Below, one piece after another: positions 1 to 7,419 of a stretch of DNA of 27,443 nucleotides (within the stretch, counting starts at the first letter, position 1; every line of letters starts with the position of its first letter). The position numbers and the translations under genes were made by a program. The DNA is taken from assembly GCF_039768865.1 (NCBI RefSeq), contig NZ_JBDMZQ010000006.1. The stretch is one strand, 5' to 3'. This DNA comes from Wenyingzhuangia sp039768865. Its GTDB lineage: Bacteria; Bacteroidota; Bacteroidia; Flavobacteriales; Flavobacteriaceae. Under the pieces are notes generated by a model. The model searched no databases. It was not told the origin of the DNA and saw only the letters and a program-made list of their open reading frames with translations.

Positions 1-185
1 GGCCTTACTTGTGCCTCATATCCGTGAGGTAAAGCAATAAACAATCCGGTTTTTACAATAGTGCGTTCCAATGGTTTTAAGAAAATACTTTCTTTTAGAT
101 TTGCTTTTAAGTCCAGACCAGCAGCTCCGAGAGTTTCGTATTTTGGTAAATGGTGTGTTGATGTATTGATGACCTGTATTTTCAT
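1..185 (-). CDS. dut: dUTP diphosphatase, N-terminal part (cut by window edge)
   Basis: The reading frame starts at the ATG complementary to 183-185 and runs off the left edge after about 61 codons. It begins MKIQVINTSTHHLPKYET and then has the dUTPase motif 1, AAGLDL (AGxDL). Next come VKTGLFIALPHGYEAQVR, the strand that leads into the RSG motif 2 just beyond the edge. dUTPase is a homotrimeric cytosolic enzyme that hydrolyses dUTP to dUMP and pyrophosphate. This keeps uracil out of DNA and feeds thymidylate synthesis. The gene starts 30 bases behind the stop of the flippase on the same strand, so the two are probably one transcript. The catalytic Asp and the C-terminal loop are outside the window, so completeness cannot be judged. 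Confidence 0.88.
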   Translation of the reverse strand, partial: MKIQVINTSTHHLPKYETLGAAGLDLKANLKESIFLKPLERTIVKTGLFIALPHGYEAQVR

Positions 186-215
186 ATGAGATGCGATTTA
201 TGGCAAAAGTAAGTC

Positions 216-1661
216 TTATTTATTTTTTGAAAGTCTTTGTTTGATAAAATCTCGTTCTGCTAGAAAAACAATAACTAGAACAGATAAAAGTAGAGTGGTA
301 TTGATTATGACTTGTCCTCTAAACAAATAAAAGGACAGAAAACTGAGCCCGGTTACGAAGAGGAGTAGGCCTATGATTTTAGTTGTTTCATAAGGTGTTT
401 CATAATGCTTTTGTCCATAGTAATACGAGATGATCATCATACATCCATAGACACAGAAAGTGACCCAAGCTGCGCCCATATATCCAAAAACAGGAACCAC
501 TACAATCAGACCTATGATGGTTAAAATTCCACCTAAAACAGAAAAATACATTCCGTATTTGGTTTGATTTGTGTTTTTGTACCAGACAGATAAGTTGTTG
601 TAAATTCCTAGCATTAAGTTTGCTAATAATATGATTGGGACAATCGATAATGCTTCAAAGTATTCAGGTTTTTTTAGCAGTAGGTTTGCAAAAAAATCAA
701 CATATGATACAATAGTAAGTACGATAAATGCACCTAATATTGTAAACCATTTTAAGATAAGAGCATAGGAGGCTCTTGCGTTTTCTTTTTTAGAAATATT
801 AAAGAAAAAGGGTTCTGCGCCCAGTTTGAATGCCATAATGTATATAGACATGAAGACTCCGAGTTTGTACACTCCAGCATATGCACCTGCAATGCTGTCG
901 TTTAAAAATCTAGGCAAAATAAGTTTGTCTAAATTTTCATTTGTCACGTAAGCTAACCCAGCGATTAAAATCGGCCAACCATAGCTTAACATTTTTCTCA
1001 AAAGAGTGAGGTCTATTTTAAGTTTGAATTTTAAAAACATAGGGAAGACCATTAGAAAAGTAACTCCACTAGCCAATAGGTTGGCTAAAAATATAAAACC
1101 TGTTTTTGATGAGGTTGGAAACCATCCTAAGTAATCGATTGTTTCTTTTTCAGAGAGCATCATTAGAAACAAAACATTGAGGCTGGCAAAAACAGAGACA
1201 TTGAATACTCTAAAAAGAGCGTAGTTGAGCGACTTGTTTTTTACTCTCAGGTAGGCAAATGGAATCACTGTCAAGGTATCAAACAATAGAATCCCAAGGA
1301 GTGTCTTGTAATGTAGCACTTCCTTAAAACCTAAAAGTGGAGCTATTTTGGTTGCAGACAAAAATAAAGGGATCAAAAGAGCCATAGCGACTAATGCAAC
1401 AGCGCTGAATGAAGTGCTAAGTACTTTGTTTTTCTCTTTTTCAGAATTAAAAAATTTAAAGAAAGTAGTTTCCATTCCAAAGGTTAGCAACACATTAAAA
1501 TAAGCAGCCCAAACATAAAACTCTGTATTTATATTAAATTGCTGAGTATTCTCTAGTGTTTTGGTGTGTAAGCCTACCAAAAAAACGTTTACCGCTTTAG
1601 GTAAAACAGCGGCCAATCCATAGACAAATGTGTTTTTGATAAAAGATTTAATCGTGCTCAA
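216..1661 (-). CDS. Polysaccharide flippase-like MOP superfamily membrane protein (Wzx-like)
   Basis: A 481-residue, strongly hydrophobic protein with about 12-14 predicted membrane helices spread over its whole length. The architecture matches the oligosaccharide flippases of the MOP exporter superfamily (RfbX/Wzx, polysaccharide biosynthesis protein). Family members move lipid-linked glycans across the inner membrane. The N-terminus (IKNTFVYGLAAVLPKAVN, residues 7-24) resembles the usual amphipathic start plus first helix of Bacteroidota members. The start is TTG: the codons before it reach a stop within three triplets, and the first internal Met is residue 63, inside the second helix. A TATATTTG promoter element lies 18 bases upstream. 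It is followed by dut after 30 bases. No glycosyltransferases are adjacent, so the substrate cannot be inferred. The family call is firm; transport of a particular polymer is inference. Confidence 0.82.
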   Translation of the reverse strand: MSTIKSFIKNTFVYGLAAVLPKAVNVFLVGLHTKTLENTQQFNINTEFYVWAAYFNVLLTFGMETTFFKFFNSEKEKNKVLSTSFSAVALVAMALLIPLFLSATKIAPLLGFKEVLHYKTLLGILLFDTLTVIPFAYLRVKNKSLNYALFRVFNVSVFASLNVLFLMMLSEKETIDYLGWFPTSSKTGFIFLANLLASGVTFLMVFPMFLKFKLKIDLTLLRKMLSYGWPILIAGLAYVTNENLDKLILPRFLNDSIAGAYAGVYKLGVFMSIYIMAFKLGAEPFFFNISKKENARASYALILKWFTILGAFIVLTIVSYVDFFANLLLKKPEYFEALSIVPIILLANLMLGIYNNLSVWYKNTNQTKYGMYFSVLGGILTIIGLIVVVPVFGYMGAAWVTFCVYGCMMIISYYYGQKHYETPYETTKIIGLLLFVTGLSFLSFYLFRGQVIINTTLLLSVLVIVFLAERDFIKQRLSKNK

Positions 1662-1679
1662 TTGGAATTAGATATACTA

Positions 1680-1687
1680 CAAATATA
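1680..1687 (-). promoter_or_regulatory. -7 promoter element (TATATTTG) for the flippase gene
   Basis: Reading the minus strand, TATATTTG matches the Bacteroidota -7 consensus TAnnTTTG. It ends 18 bases before the TTG start codon, the same spacing as at other genes here. No TTG was found at the expected -33 distance, so the assignment rests on the -7 match and its position. Confidence 0.5.
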
Positions 1688-1823
1688 TCCTATTTTTAGA
1701 GAAGTATTGTTTTTATAATAATTGTTCTTGACACACGTTTGTTTCCTTGTGTTTCCGGAATGTATTCAAACAGCCAAGATAAAGTTGTAGCGTAATAAAT
1801 GCCAAATACTAAATCTAAATACT

Positions 1824-1831
1824 TAAATTTG
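1824..1831 (+). promoter_or_regulatory. -7 promoter element (TAAATTTG) for the membrane protein/plsC pair
   Basis: TAAATTTG matches TAnnTTTG and ends 20 bases before the ATG at 1852. There is no TTG at -33. It lies in the 190-base divergent gap shared with the flippase promoter on the other strand. Confidence 0.45.
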
Positions 1832-1851
1832 TGAATTCAAAAACCAGATAA

Positions 1852-2277
1852 ATGAAAACAGTACATTCAATTTTAGCAGCTTTTGTAATCATCGCCATTG
1901 CGATGGTTGTGTTTAATGCAGTGATGAGTTTAAAGAGAGAAGAAAAGTTCAAAGCCGGAGATCGTAAATTAGGGCTAGTTGCTTTGATTTTAACGCATAT
2001 TCAGTTGTTGACAGGGTTAGTAACCTATTACATTTCTCCGTGGTACCAAACACTAAAGAATGTGGGTATGGGAAAGGCAATGAAAGATGCTGAATTGAGA
2101 TTGATGACTGTTGAGCATCCCTTGACAATGATTGTTGCCATTGTTTTGATCACAATAGGCTGGTCTCGTCATAAAAAGTTAGCTGAGGACCAAGCAAAAT
2201 TTAAATCTTTTGCTATATTCTACGGAATTGCATTCGTGTTGATTTTGTCAAGAATTCCTTGGGCACAGTGGATTTAA
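1852..2277 (+). CDS. Small four-helix membrane protein, cytochrome b-like in layout
   Basis: A 141-residue protein with four predicted membrane helices, at roughly residues 7-25, 40-61, 88-104 and 119-133. Histidines sit near helix ends or inside helices: H5, H49 (THIQLLTGL), H89 (VEHPLTM) and H107 (SRHKKL). Similar small flavobacterial proteins are often labelled 'cytochrome B'. The His placement is compatible with haem binding, but no diagnostic motif proves it. The ATG start follows an A-rich leader with a -7 element 20 bases upstream. The acyltransferase begins 18 bases after the stop, so the two genes are likely co-transcribed. A link to lipid metabolism or membrane redox is speculation. 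It is clearly an integral membrane protein; its function is not recognised with certainty. Confidence 0.7.
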   Translation: MKTVHSILAAFVIIAIAMVVFNAVMSLKREEKFKAGDRKLGLVALILTHIQLLTGLVTYYISPWYQTLKNVGMGKAMKDAELRLMTVEHPLTMIVAIVLITIGWSRHKKLAEDQAKFKSFAIFYGIAFVLILSRIPWAQWI

Positions 2278-2295
2278 TAAACCCAATTTTAACAA

Positions 2296-3057
2296 ATGGC
2301 GAAGCATAAAAAAATGCCTTTAGGAAAAAAGATACTTGCATATCCACTCTCGATATTGTTTTATCTTATTTACGGTTTGTTGCTTGTTTTTTTTCAACCA
2401 GTTCAATGGGTTAGTTTAAAGTTTGGGGGTTATACTGCTCATAAAAGAGCAGTGGATTTGTTGAACGCTTCTCTAACGGTTTCGCTTCGTATTTTGGGAA
2501 CCAAAGTAAAGTTTATAAACCCTTACACTTTTGATTCTGATGTACCCCATATTATTGTGGCTAATCATCAAAGTTTACACGAAATTTCTCCTTTGGGATG
2601 GTTTTTTAGTGGTTTGCATCCAAAATACATCTCTAAAATAGAATTGGGAAAGGGTATCCCAAGTGTTTCTTTCAATTTGAAACATGGAGGTTCTGCTTTG
2701 ATTGACCGTAAAGACGCAAGGCAGTCATTATCTGAAATCAGAAAATTTGCCAAATACATTACAAAACACAATCGTTCTGGAATTATTTTCCCTGAAGGAA
2801 CTAGAAGTAGAAATGGTCGACCAAAGAGATTTTCTGAAAATGGTTTGAAAGTTTTAACCAAGTTTGCACCCAATGCAGTTGTGATTCCTGTGACGATAAA
2901 CCATTCATGGAAATTATGGGAGTACGGAAAGTTTCCAATGAACATAGGAGTAAAAATGACCATTGAAACCCATCAGCCTATAAAAGTCTCGGAGGGTTCT
3001 TTTGAAGATTTTTTTGCGGAAGTTGAAGCAAAAATAAAGTCTAAAATAGAATACTAA
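2296..3057 (+). CDS. 1-acyl-glycerol-3-phosphate acyltransferase family protein (PlsC-like) with HX4E
   Basis: A 253-residue protein of the PlsC/LPLAT family. Members transfer a fatty acyl group to lysophosphatidic acid or related lysolipids at the inner membrane. A hydrophobic N-terminal segment (about residues 15-35) anchors it. Motif I reads ANHQSLHEIS (H91 to E96), motif II GGSALIDRKD (131-140), motif III FPEGTRS (165-171) and motif IV VVIPVT (195-200). In the family, motif I is HX4D, with His and Asp forming the catalytic dyad. Here the Asp is Glu (codon gaa at 2581-2583), while every other block is intact. The gene starts 18 bases after the four-helix membrane protein. Its stop lies two bases from the stop of the nitrilase on the other strand. 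The exact acceptor is unknown, so I give no symbol. Confidence 0.88.
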   Translation: MAKHKKMPLGKKILAYPLSILFYLIYGLLLVFFQPVQWVSLKFGGYTAHKRAVDLLNASLTVSLRILGTKVKFINPYTFDSDVPHIIVANHQSLHEISPLGWFFSGLHPKYISKIELGKGIPSVSFNLKHGGSALIDRKDARQSLSEIRKFAKYITKHNRSGIIFPEGTRSRNGRPKRFSENGLKVLTKFAPNAVVIPVTINHSWKLWEYGKFPMNIGVKMTIETHQPIKVSEGSFEDFFAEVEAKIKSKIEY

Positions 3058-3059
3058 GT

Positions 3060-3833
3060 TTACTTGTTAAGCCTAAAGGAGTCGCCATCCTTTAAAAAAC
3101 CAAACTTTGATCTGGTCTCTTTTATATGTTTTTTCTTGATATTGATTTGACTCAAATGTTCTCCTCCTTTTAGATTTATTAAAGTTTCTCCAAGAGCGTT
3201 TATGACTTTAGAATCTCCTTTATAGTCTATATTATTGTTGTCTTTTCCTATTCTGTTTACTGCTACAACATAACTCATGTTTTCTATGGCTCTAGCAATT
3301 AATAATTGATTCCAAGCAAACGATCTTTTGGCGGGCCAATTGGCAACGTATAAGGCCAAGTCATAGTCATCGGTATTGCGTGACCAAACAGGGAAGCGAA
3401 GATCGTAACAAATGAATGGTTTTATTTTCCAGCCTTTGTAATTGATTGTAGAGTTTGTCTTTCCAGCGCTATAGATTTGATCTTCTTTTCCATAGGAAAA
3501 CAAATGCTTTTTGTCGTATGTCGCTTTGATCCCTTGAGGGGTTACAAATATAAATCGATTATAAAACTTGGTGTTTTCTTGAATGCTTAGCGATCCGCAA
3601 ATGGCGCAATTTAGTTTTTTCGCCATGTCAATCATCCACAATACGGAAAGGCCTTCCATGGTTTCTGCTACTATAGAGGGTGTAGTGCAAAACCCAGTTG
3701 CAAACATCTCAGGTAGTACAATCAAATCTGTATTTACTTTATTTAGTTTTGTTGTGTAGTGCTCCAGATTTTTTGAGGGGTTACTCCATACAACATTTGA
3801 TTGGACAAGAGTGATGTTTAGGGAGTCAGACAT
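3060..3833 (-). CDS. Carbon-nitrogen hydrolase (nitrilase superfamily), omega-amidase-like
   Basis: A 257-residue cytosolic protein with the full nitrilase catalytic set: Glu42 in VLPEMFATGF, Lys108 in YDKKHLFSYG and Cys142 in FICYDLRFPVW. The phrases ATGF and SRNTDDYDLALYVANWP, and the compact length, resemble the YafV/Nit2-type omega-amidases. Those hydrolyse the amides of alpha-ketoglutaramate and alpha-ketosuccinamate, repairing side products of glutamine and asparagine transamination. The substrate is inferred from this resemblance. The start is ATG; a near-consensus -7 element, TATCTTTT (3852-3859), lies 18 bases upstream on the minus strand. The gene is convergent with the PlsC-like gene, with only two bases between stop codons and no visible terminator. 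It appears to be transcribed alone. Confidence 0.85.
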   Translation of the reverse strand: MSDSLNITLVQSNVVWSNPSKNLEHYTTKLNKVNTDLIVLPEMFATGFCTTPSIVAETMEGLSVLWMIDMAKKLNCAICGSLSIQENTKFYNRFIFVTPQGIKATYDKKHLFSYGKEDQIYSAGKTNSTINYKGWKIKPFICYDLRFPVWSRNTDDYDLALYVANWPAKRSFAWNQLLIARAIENMSYVVAVNRIGKDNNNIDYKGDSKVINALGETLINLKGGEHLSQINIKKKHIKETRSKFGFLKDGDSFRLNK

Positions 3834-3945
3834 TGATCAAGTGTTAAAGTAAAAAGATACCTGTAAAAGTATTAAATTTTTAAAGAGGATTTGTCTCTAT
3901 TTGATTTTATAAGTTGTTGTTTTATGGGTGATAGGTTTTTTTATT

Positions 3946-3997
3946 GAGTTAACTTCTTATTAGTAATGGTTTTAGAGCTTTTTTATAAAGTTAACTC
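3946..3997. repeat. Paired palindromic repeat (AGTTAACT) upstream of gpsA
   Basis: GAGTTAACTT at 3946-3955 and its exact reverse complement AAGTTAACTC at 3988-3997 form a 10-base inverted repeat around a 32-base spacer. Each arm contains the palindrome AGTTAACT, and the two cores begin 42 bases apart, close to four helical turns. They lie 85-136 bases before the gpsA start. A dimeric regulator bound at two sites is one reading. Chance in AT-rich DNA is another. Confidence 0.35.
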
Positions 3998-4081
3998 TTG
4001 GGTTGGTTTGTGATTAATATTTAATTCTTCTATAAAATTCATGTAGAAATATTACTTTTACGCTACAAACATAGATTTATT

Positions 4082-5074
4082 TTGAGTAGTTTAAAGGTAG
4101 CGGTTTTTGGAGGAGGTAGTTGGGCAACAGCTATTGTAAAAATGTTATGTGAAAATGTTGATCAAGTAGGTTGGTATATGCGTAATACTACTGCTATAGA
4201 TTATATTAAAGAACACAGTCACAACCCAAATTATTTAACCTCTATAGAGTTTAATAACAAGCATTTGGTTTTGTCAGATGATTTTAATGCCATGGTTAGT
4301 GAGGCAGACGTTCTTATTTTTGCCATCCCTTCAGCTTTTTTAAATGCTGAGCTCTCTAAGTTAACTCTTTCTTTAAAAGACAAGACCGTGTTTTCTGCTA
4401 TCAAAGGAATTGTTCCAGAGACAGGATTGATCGTTGGAGAGCATTTGCACGAAATCTACAAAATACCTTATGATCAGATTGGAGTTATCACTGGTCCTTG
4501 CCATGCAGAAGAAGTCGCTTTGGAGCGTTTGTCTTATTTGACGATTGCTTGTCAAGATGAAAAAAAGGCAAAGATTCTATCGGATTGTTTGACGTCGGAT
4601 TATATTTTTTGTAAAACTTCAGACGATATCATTGGGACGGAGTACGCTGCAATGTTAAAAAATATTTATGCAATAGCAGCAGGTATTGCTCACGGACTAG
4701 GGTATGGTGATAATTACCAAGCGGTATTGATGTCGAATGCAGTAAGAGAAATGAAGCGTTACATCAAAAAGGTACATAAAATGAAACGTAACATTAACAA
4801 CTCTGCTTATTTGGGAGATTTATTGGTTACGGGATACTCTACTTTTAGTAGAAATCGTATGTTTGGAAACATGATCGGTAAAGGCTACACGGTTAAATCT
4901 GCGATGATGGAAATGAAAATGGTGGCTGAAGGATACTATGCAGTAAAACCAGCTTACGAAATGAATCAGATCAATGGAGCTAAAACACCCATCATTGATG
5001 CCGTTTATAGCGTAGTATACGAGGGGAAAAGCCCAAAGAAACATTTTAAGATATTGTCAGAACATTTAGATTGA
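4082..5074 (+). CDS. gpsA: NAD(P)H-dependent glycerol-3-phosphate dehydrogenase
   Basis: A 330-residue cytosolic enzyme that reduces dihydroxyacetone phosphate to sn-glycerol-3-phosphate, the backbone for phospholipid synthesis. The N-terminal Rossmann motif is FGGGSWATA (residues 9-17), with Ala where many homologues have the third Gly. Other landmarks are GPCHAEE (138-144), catalytic Lys193 in AAMLKNIYAIAAGI, GLGYGDN (205-211), and the C-terminal LGDLLVTGYSTFSRNRMFG block. The start is TTG. In-frame codons back to the stop at 4022 contain no ATG, GTG or other TTG, and the conserved KVAVFGGG begins at residue 5. A near-consensus -7 element, TACTTTTA (4053-4060), lies 21 bases upstream. The gene stands alone, downstream of the paired AGTTAACT sites. 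A third copy of the 12-mer AAGTTAACTCTT lies inside it at 4358-4369. Confidence 0.95.
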   Translation: MSSLKVAVFGGGSWATAIVKMLCENVDQVGWYMRNTTAIDYIKEHSHNPNYLTSIEFNNKHLVLSDDFNAMVSEADVLIFAIPSAFLNAELSKLTLSLKDKTVFSAIKGIVPETGLIVGEHLHEIYKIPYDQIGVITGPCHAEEVALERLSYLTIACQDEKKAKILSDCLTSDYIFCKTSDDIIGTEYAAMLKNIYAIAAGIAHGLGYGDNYQAVLMSNAVREMKRYIKKVHKMKRNINNSAYLGDLLVTGYSTFSRNRMFGNMIGKGYTVKSAMMEMKMVAEGYYAVKPAYEMNQINGAKTPIIDAVYSVVYEGKSPKKHFKILSEHLD

Positions 5075-5153
5075 CCTTTTATTCCTCTCTGCTAATTATT
5101 TTTTAAGGTGGTCAGAAAATTTCAAGTTTTTCAATTTATGAACAAATGCCAAT

Positions 5154-5179
5154 AAAGAGTGACTTCATCACTATTCTTT
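5154..5179. other. Interrupted hairpin between two convergent genes
   Basis: AGTGA (5158-5162) pairs with TCACT (5168-5172) around the loop CTTCA. The stem is extended by AAAG (5154-5157) and CTTT (5176-5179) across a three-base bulge. It lies between the 3' ends of gpsA and the 134-residue gene. No T-tract follows on either strand, so a terminator role is possible but weak. The rest of the gap (5075-5279) holds nothing I recognise. Confidence 0.25.
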
Positions 5180-5279
5180 GTTGATGTATAAGCAAGGAGT
5201 TGAATTCGTTAATTTCAACAAGACAAATTTAGAGAGTAGTTCCTATTTTTTTTAGATTTAAAAAACTAAAAAGCAGTAC

Positions 5280-5684
5280 TTATTTAGCGACAATACCTTC
5301 TTTATTTCCCAGTTGTTTTATGACTCTCAAAGCGCCTTGTTTAAGGGAGTTTTTAGGAAATTCAAATCGTTTTTCGTACATGTTCTTGCCAATGAAAAAA
5401 GTAGTATTGTAGAAGTTTGTCAATTTAAAAAGGTCTGGCATGACTAGTTCTACTTTGGCAAAAGATTTTGCGGGTAACTTTTCTATCGTCTTTCTCATTA
5501 ATGAAGTTTCAATCCATTTCTCTTCATCATATCCTTTAGACACTAAAATAGCCATTTCCAAATCTTCATCACGGTCGTTTACCAAATAGGCATTCCAATC
5601 ATCACATTGAAATTCCTCATTATACTCCTTGACTATAGCCATAAAAACGTCTGTAATTTCTGGGATGACGATGTCTTTTTTCAT
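5280..5684 (-). CDS. Conserved small acidic protein encoded behind pheS
   Basis: A 134-residue soluble protein with no signal peptide or membrane segment. It begins MKKDIVIPEITDVFMAIVKE and ends EGIVAK. I recognise it as resembling a small uncharacterised protein of flavobacteria, but I know of no assigned function or domain. It is rich in Glu, Asp and Lys, with an alternating strand/helix pattern. The repeated appearance of DEDLEMAILVSKGY and FFIGKNMYEKRFEF suggests a compact alpha/beta fold. The ATG start lies 59 bases behind the pheS stop on the same strand, so the two are probably co-transcribed. That placement hints at a link to translation or simple read-through; nothing in the sequence proves either. 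Confidence 0.75.
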   Translation of the reverse strand: MKKDIVIPEITDVFMAIVKEYNEEFQCDDWNAYLVNDRDEDLEMAILVSKGYDEEKWIETSLMRKTIEKLPAKSFAKVELVMPDLFKLTNFYNTTFFIGKNMYEKRFEFPKNSLKQGALRVIKQLGNKEGIVAK

Positions 5685-5743
5685 GAAGTATGTTTAAAAA
5701 GAAAAGAACAACACTTTAGTGTTTGGTTCTTTTAAGTAATGTT

Positions 5744-6763
5744 TTAGTTAACAGATTTAAATTGTTCTAGGAATCGAATGTCATTTTCGTAAAACATTCG
5801 AATATCAGGGATTTGATACAACAACATGGCAATACGTTCAATACCCATTCCAAATGCGTAGCCTGAATATGTAGCAGGGTCTATATTCGCATTTTTTAAC
5901 ACATTAGGATCTACCATTCCGCATCCCATAATTTCTAACCAACCCGTTCCTTTGGTTATTTTGTAGTCAGTTTCGGTTTCCAGTCCCCAATAAATATCAA
6001 CTTCAGCACTAGGCTCTGTAAAGGGGAAGTAAGAGGGGCGTAATCGGATTTTAGATTTTCCAAACATCTCCTTAGTAAAGTATAAAAGAGTTTGTTTTAA
6101 GTCTGCAAAAGAAACATCTTTATCTATGTATAGACCTTCTACTTGATGGAAAATGCAATGTGCACGAGCAGAAATGTCTTCATTTCTAAAAACACGACCT
6201 GGAGATAATGTTCTTATCGGTGGTTTGTTGTTCTCCATGTACCTCGTTTGTACTGATGAAGTGTGTGTACGTAATAAAATATCTGGATTTTGTTCAATAA
6301 AGAACGTGTCTTGCATATCTCTAGCAGGATGATATTCAGGTAAGTTTAATGCTGTAAAATTGTGCCAATCATCTTCTATCTCGGGTCCTTCAGAAACAGT
6401 AAAACCAATTCTAGAAAACACTTCAATTATTTGATTTTTGACTATGGATATAGGGTGCCTAGAGCCTAAAGACATCGGTTCCGATGGTCTCGTTAAATCA
6501 TTTAAGCGACTTGTGTTTAAGTTTGCTTCCTCAATATTATTTTTGAGTTCACTCACTTTAAGCTCTGCAGCATTTTTAAAAGCATTTAGTGCTTGACCAA
6601 ATTCTTTTTTCTGATCGTTAGATACGTTTTTAAATTCAGCAAAAAGATCATTTAAAACCCCTTTTTTTCCTATGTATTTAATTCTAAATGCTTCGAGTTC
6701 TTCTTTAGAGGTAGCCCTGAAATCGTTTACTTCCCCAATTAATTCTTTGACTTTGTCTAACAT
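5744..6763 (-). CDS. pheS: Phenylalanine-tRNA ligase alpha subunit
   Basis: A 339-residue class II aminoacyl-tRNA synthetase subunit. It pairs with PheT as an (alpha-beta)2 enzyme that charges tRNA-Phe. An N-terminal coiled coil (about residues 1-85) binds tRNA. TRPSEPMSLGSRHPIS (91-106) precedes the catalytic core. HTSSVQTRYM (167-176) follows, then motif 2 as VFRNEDISARAHCIFHQVEG (191-210), GWLEIMGCGMVDP (284-296) and motif 3 as GYAFGMGIERIAML (301-314). Length and motif order are normal, so the subunit looks functional. pheT is not in the window. The start is ATG, with an exact TAAATTTG -7 element 25 bases upstream on the minus strand. The small conserved protein follows 59 bases downstream. 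Confidence 0.97.
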   Translation of the reverse strand: MLDKVKELIGEVNDFRATSKEELEAFRIKYIGKKGVLNDLFAEFKNVSNDQKKEFGQALNAFKNAAELKVSELKNNIEEANLNTSRLNDLTRPSEPMSLGSRHPISIVKNQIIEVFSRIGFTVSEGPEIEDDWHNFTALNLPEYHPARDMQDTFFIEQNPDILLRTHTSSVQTRYMENNKPPIRTLSPGRVFRNEDISARAHCIFHQVEGLYIDKDVSFADLKQTLLYFTKEMFGKSKIRLRPSYFPFTEPSAEVDIYWGLETETDYKITKGTGWLEIMGCGMVDPNVLKNANIDPATYSGYAFGMGIERIAMLLYQIPDIRMFYENDIRFLEQFKSVN

Positions 6764-6788
6764 ATTTGTTATTCAGAAATTTAAACTA

Positions 6789-6796
6789 CAAATTTA
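6789..6796 (-). promoter_or_regulatory. -7 promoter element (TAAATTTG) for pheS
   Basis: On the minus strand TAAATTTG matches TAnnTTTG and ends 25 bases before the pheS ATG. Two direct copies of TCAAAACT (6811-6818 and 6833-6840, minus strand) lie just upstream, the nearer one about where a -33 contact would fall. Confidence 0.5.
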
Positions 6797-6942
6797 AAAA
6801 ACTATTTCAGAGTTTTGAGATAATTAAATTATAGTTTTGAACCTTTTTTATTGTTGTGTTTCTTTGTTTCAGATGAATTTTTATACCTAAATGAAGAGTT
6901 CATGTTTTTCTTTAGATTCTTCAATATCTGGTAAAAGCAGTT

Positions 6943-7419
6943 TTATTCCAACATTCCATGCTTAATCCATTGGTCAAACAATGCTAGCTCAGTGGTGTCT
7001 AGTTTTGTGCCGTTTTGAGGCATAAATCCTCTTGTTCCTTGTTTGCGATTGATTCGATCATGAATTAAATCTGCATTAAATTGAGTAAAAATATATTCTG
7101 TGTAGTTTGTTTTTGAACCCCCAGTGTGGCACCCAGAGCATTTGTCGTTGATGATAGGTAAAAGATCACGGGTGAAACTAACTTTCTTAGATTCTTCTGC
7201 GTTCCCTACCGTATTGCTATCTTGGTTGTCACCGGTGTTGTCTGTAGGATCATTTTTACGATCGTCTACGTTGCCATCATTTCCCTCTTTTTCTTCCTCG
7301 AGACTGTTGTCATCATTTGTTTCATGATGGCTTTCATCGTTTGTGGTGATGTCTGAAACAGTGTCTTTGTTACAAGAAATAAAGACTAATACTAAAAGTA
7401 AGCCTAATATTTTTTTCAT
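6943..7419 (-). CDS. c-type cytochrome lipoprotein with an acidic tether
   Basis: A 158-residue protein. The signal peptide MKKILGLLLVLVFISC ends in a lipobox with lipidated Cys16. Residues 21-77 are a low-complexity linker of Asp, Asn, Glu, Thr and Gly. A short haem domain follows: SFTRDLLPIINDKCSGCH carries the CXXCH haem site (C94, C97, H98), and FMPQNGTKL gives Met133 as the likely sixth haem ligand. The end (ELALFDQWIKHGMLE) is the usual last helix of small Bacteroidota/Planctomycetota-type cytochromes c. It is probably anchored in the outer or inner membrane as an electron carrier; the partner is unknown. The residues after Cys16 (NKDT) only partly resemble the Lys/acid surface-export signal known in some Bacteroidota lipoproteins. 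The start is ATG. It is divergent from the glutamate dehydrogenase gene. Confidence 0.85.
   Translation of the reverse strand: MKKILGLLLVLVFISCNKDTVSDITTNDESHHETNDDNSLEEEKEGNDGNVDDRKNDPTDNTGDNQDSNTVGNAEESKKVSFTRDLLPIINDKCSGCHTGGSKTNYTEYIFTQFNADLIHDRINRKQGTRGFMPQNGTKLDTTELALFDQWIKHGMLE

Noticed and set aside
2568..2963. Antisense open frame of 131 codons opposite the PlsC-like gene
   Set aside because: It mirrors a well-supported coding frame, shows no recognisable domain, and has no promoter of its own.
5249..5272. Inverted repeat TTTTTAG/CTAAAAA
   Set aside because: No T-tract follows on either strand in the direction of transcription, so it does not look like a terminator; the stem is nearly all A-T.
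6891..6965. Plus-strand 24-codon frame in the pheS-cytochrome gap
   Set aside because: It runs into the 3' end of the cytochrome gene on the other strand, has no promoter element and no recognisable sequence.
7124..7327. Plus-strand open frame opposite the cytochrome linker
   Set aside because: It is a Ser/Leu-rich artefact of the low-complexity acidic linker on the other strand.
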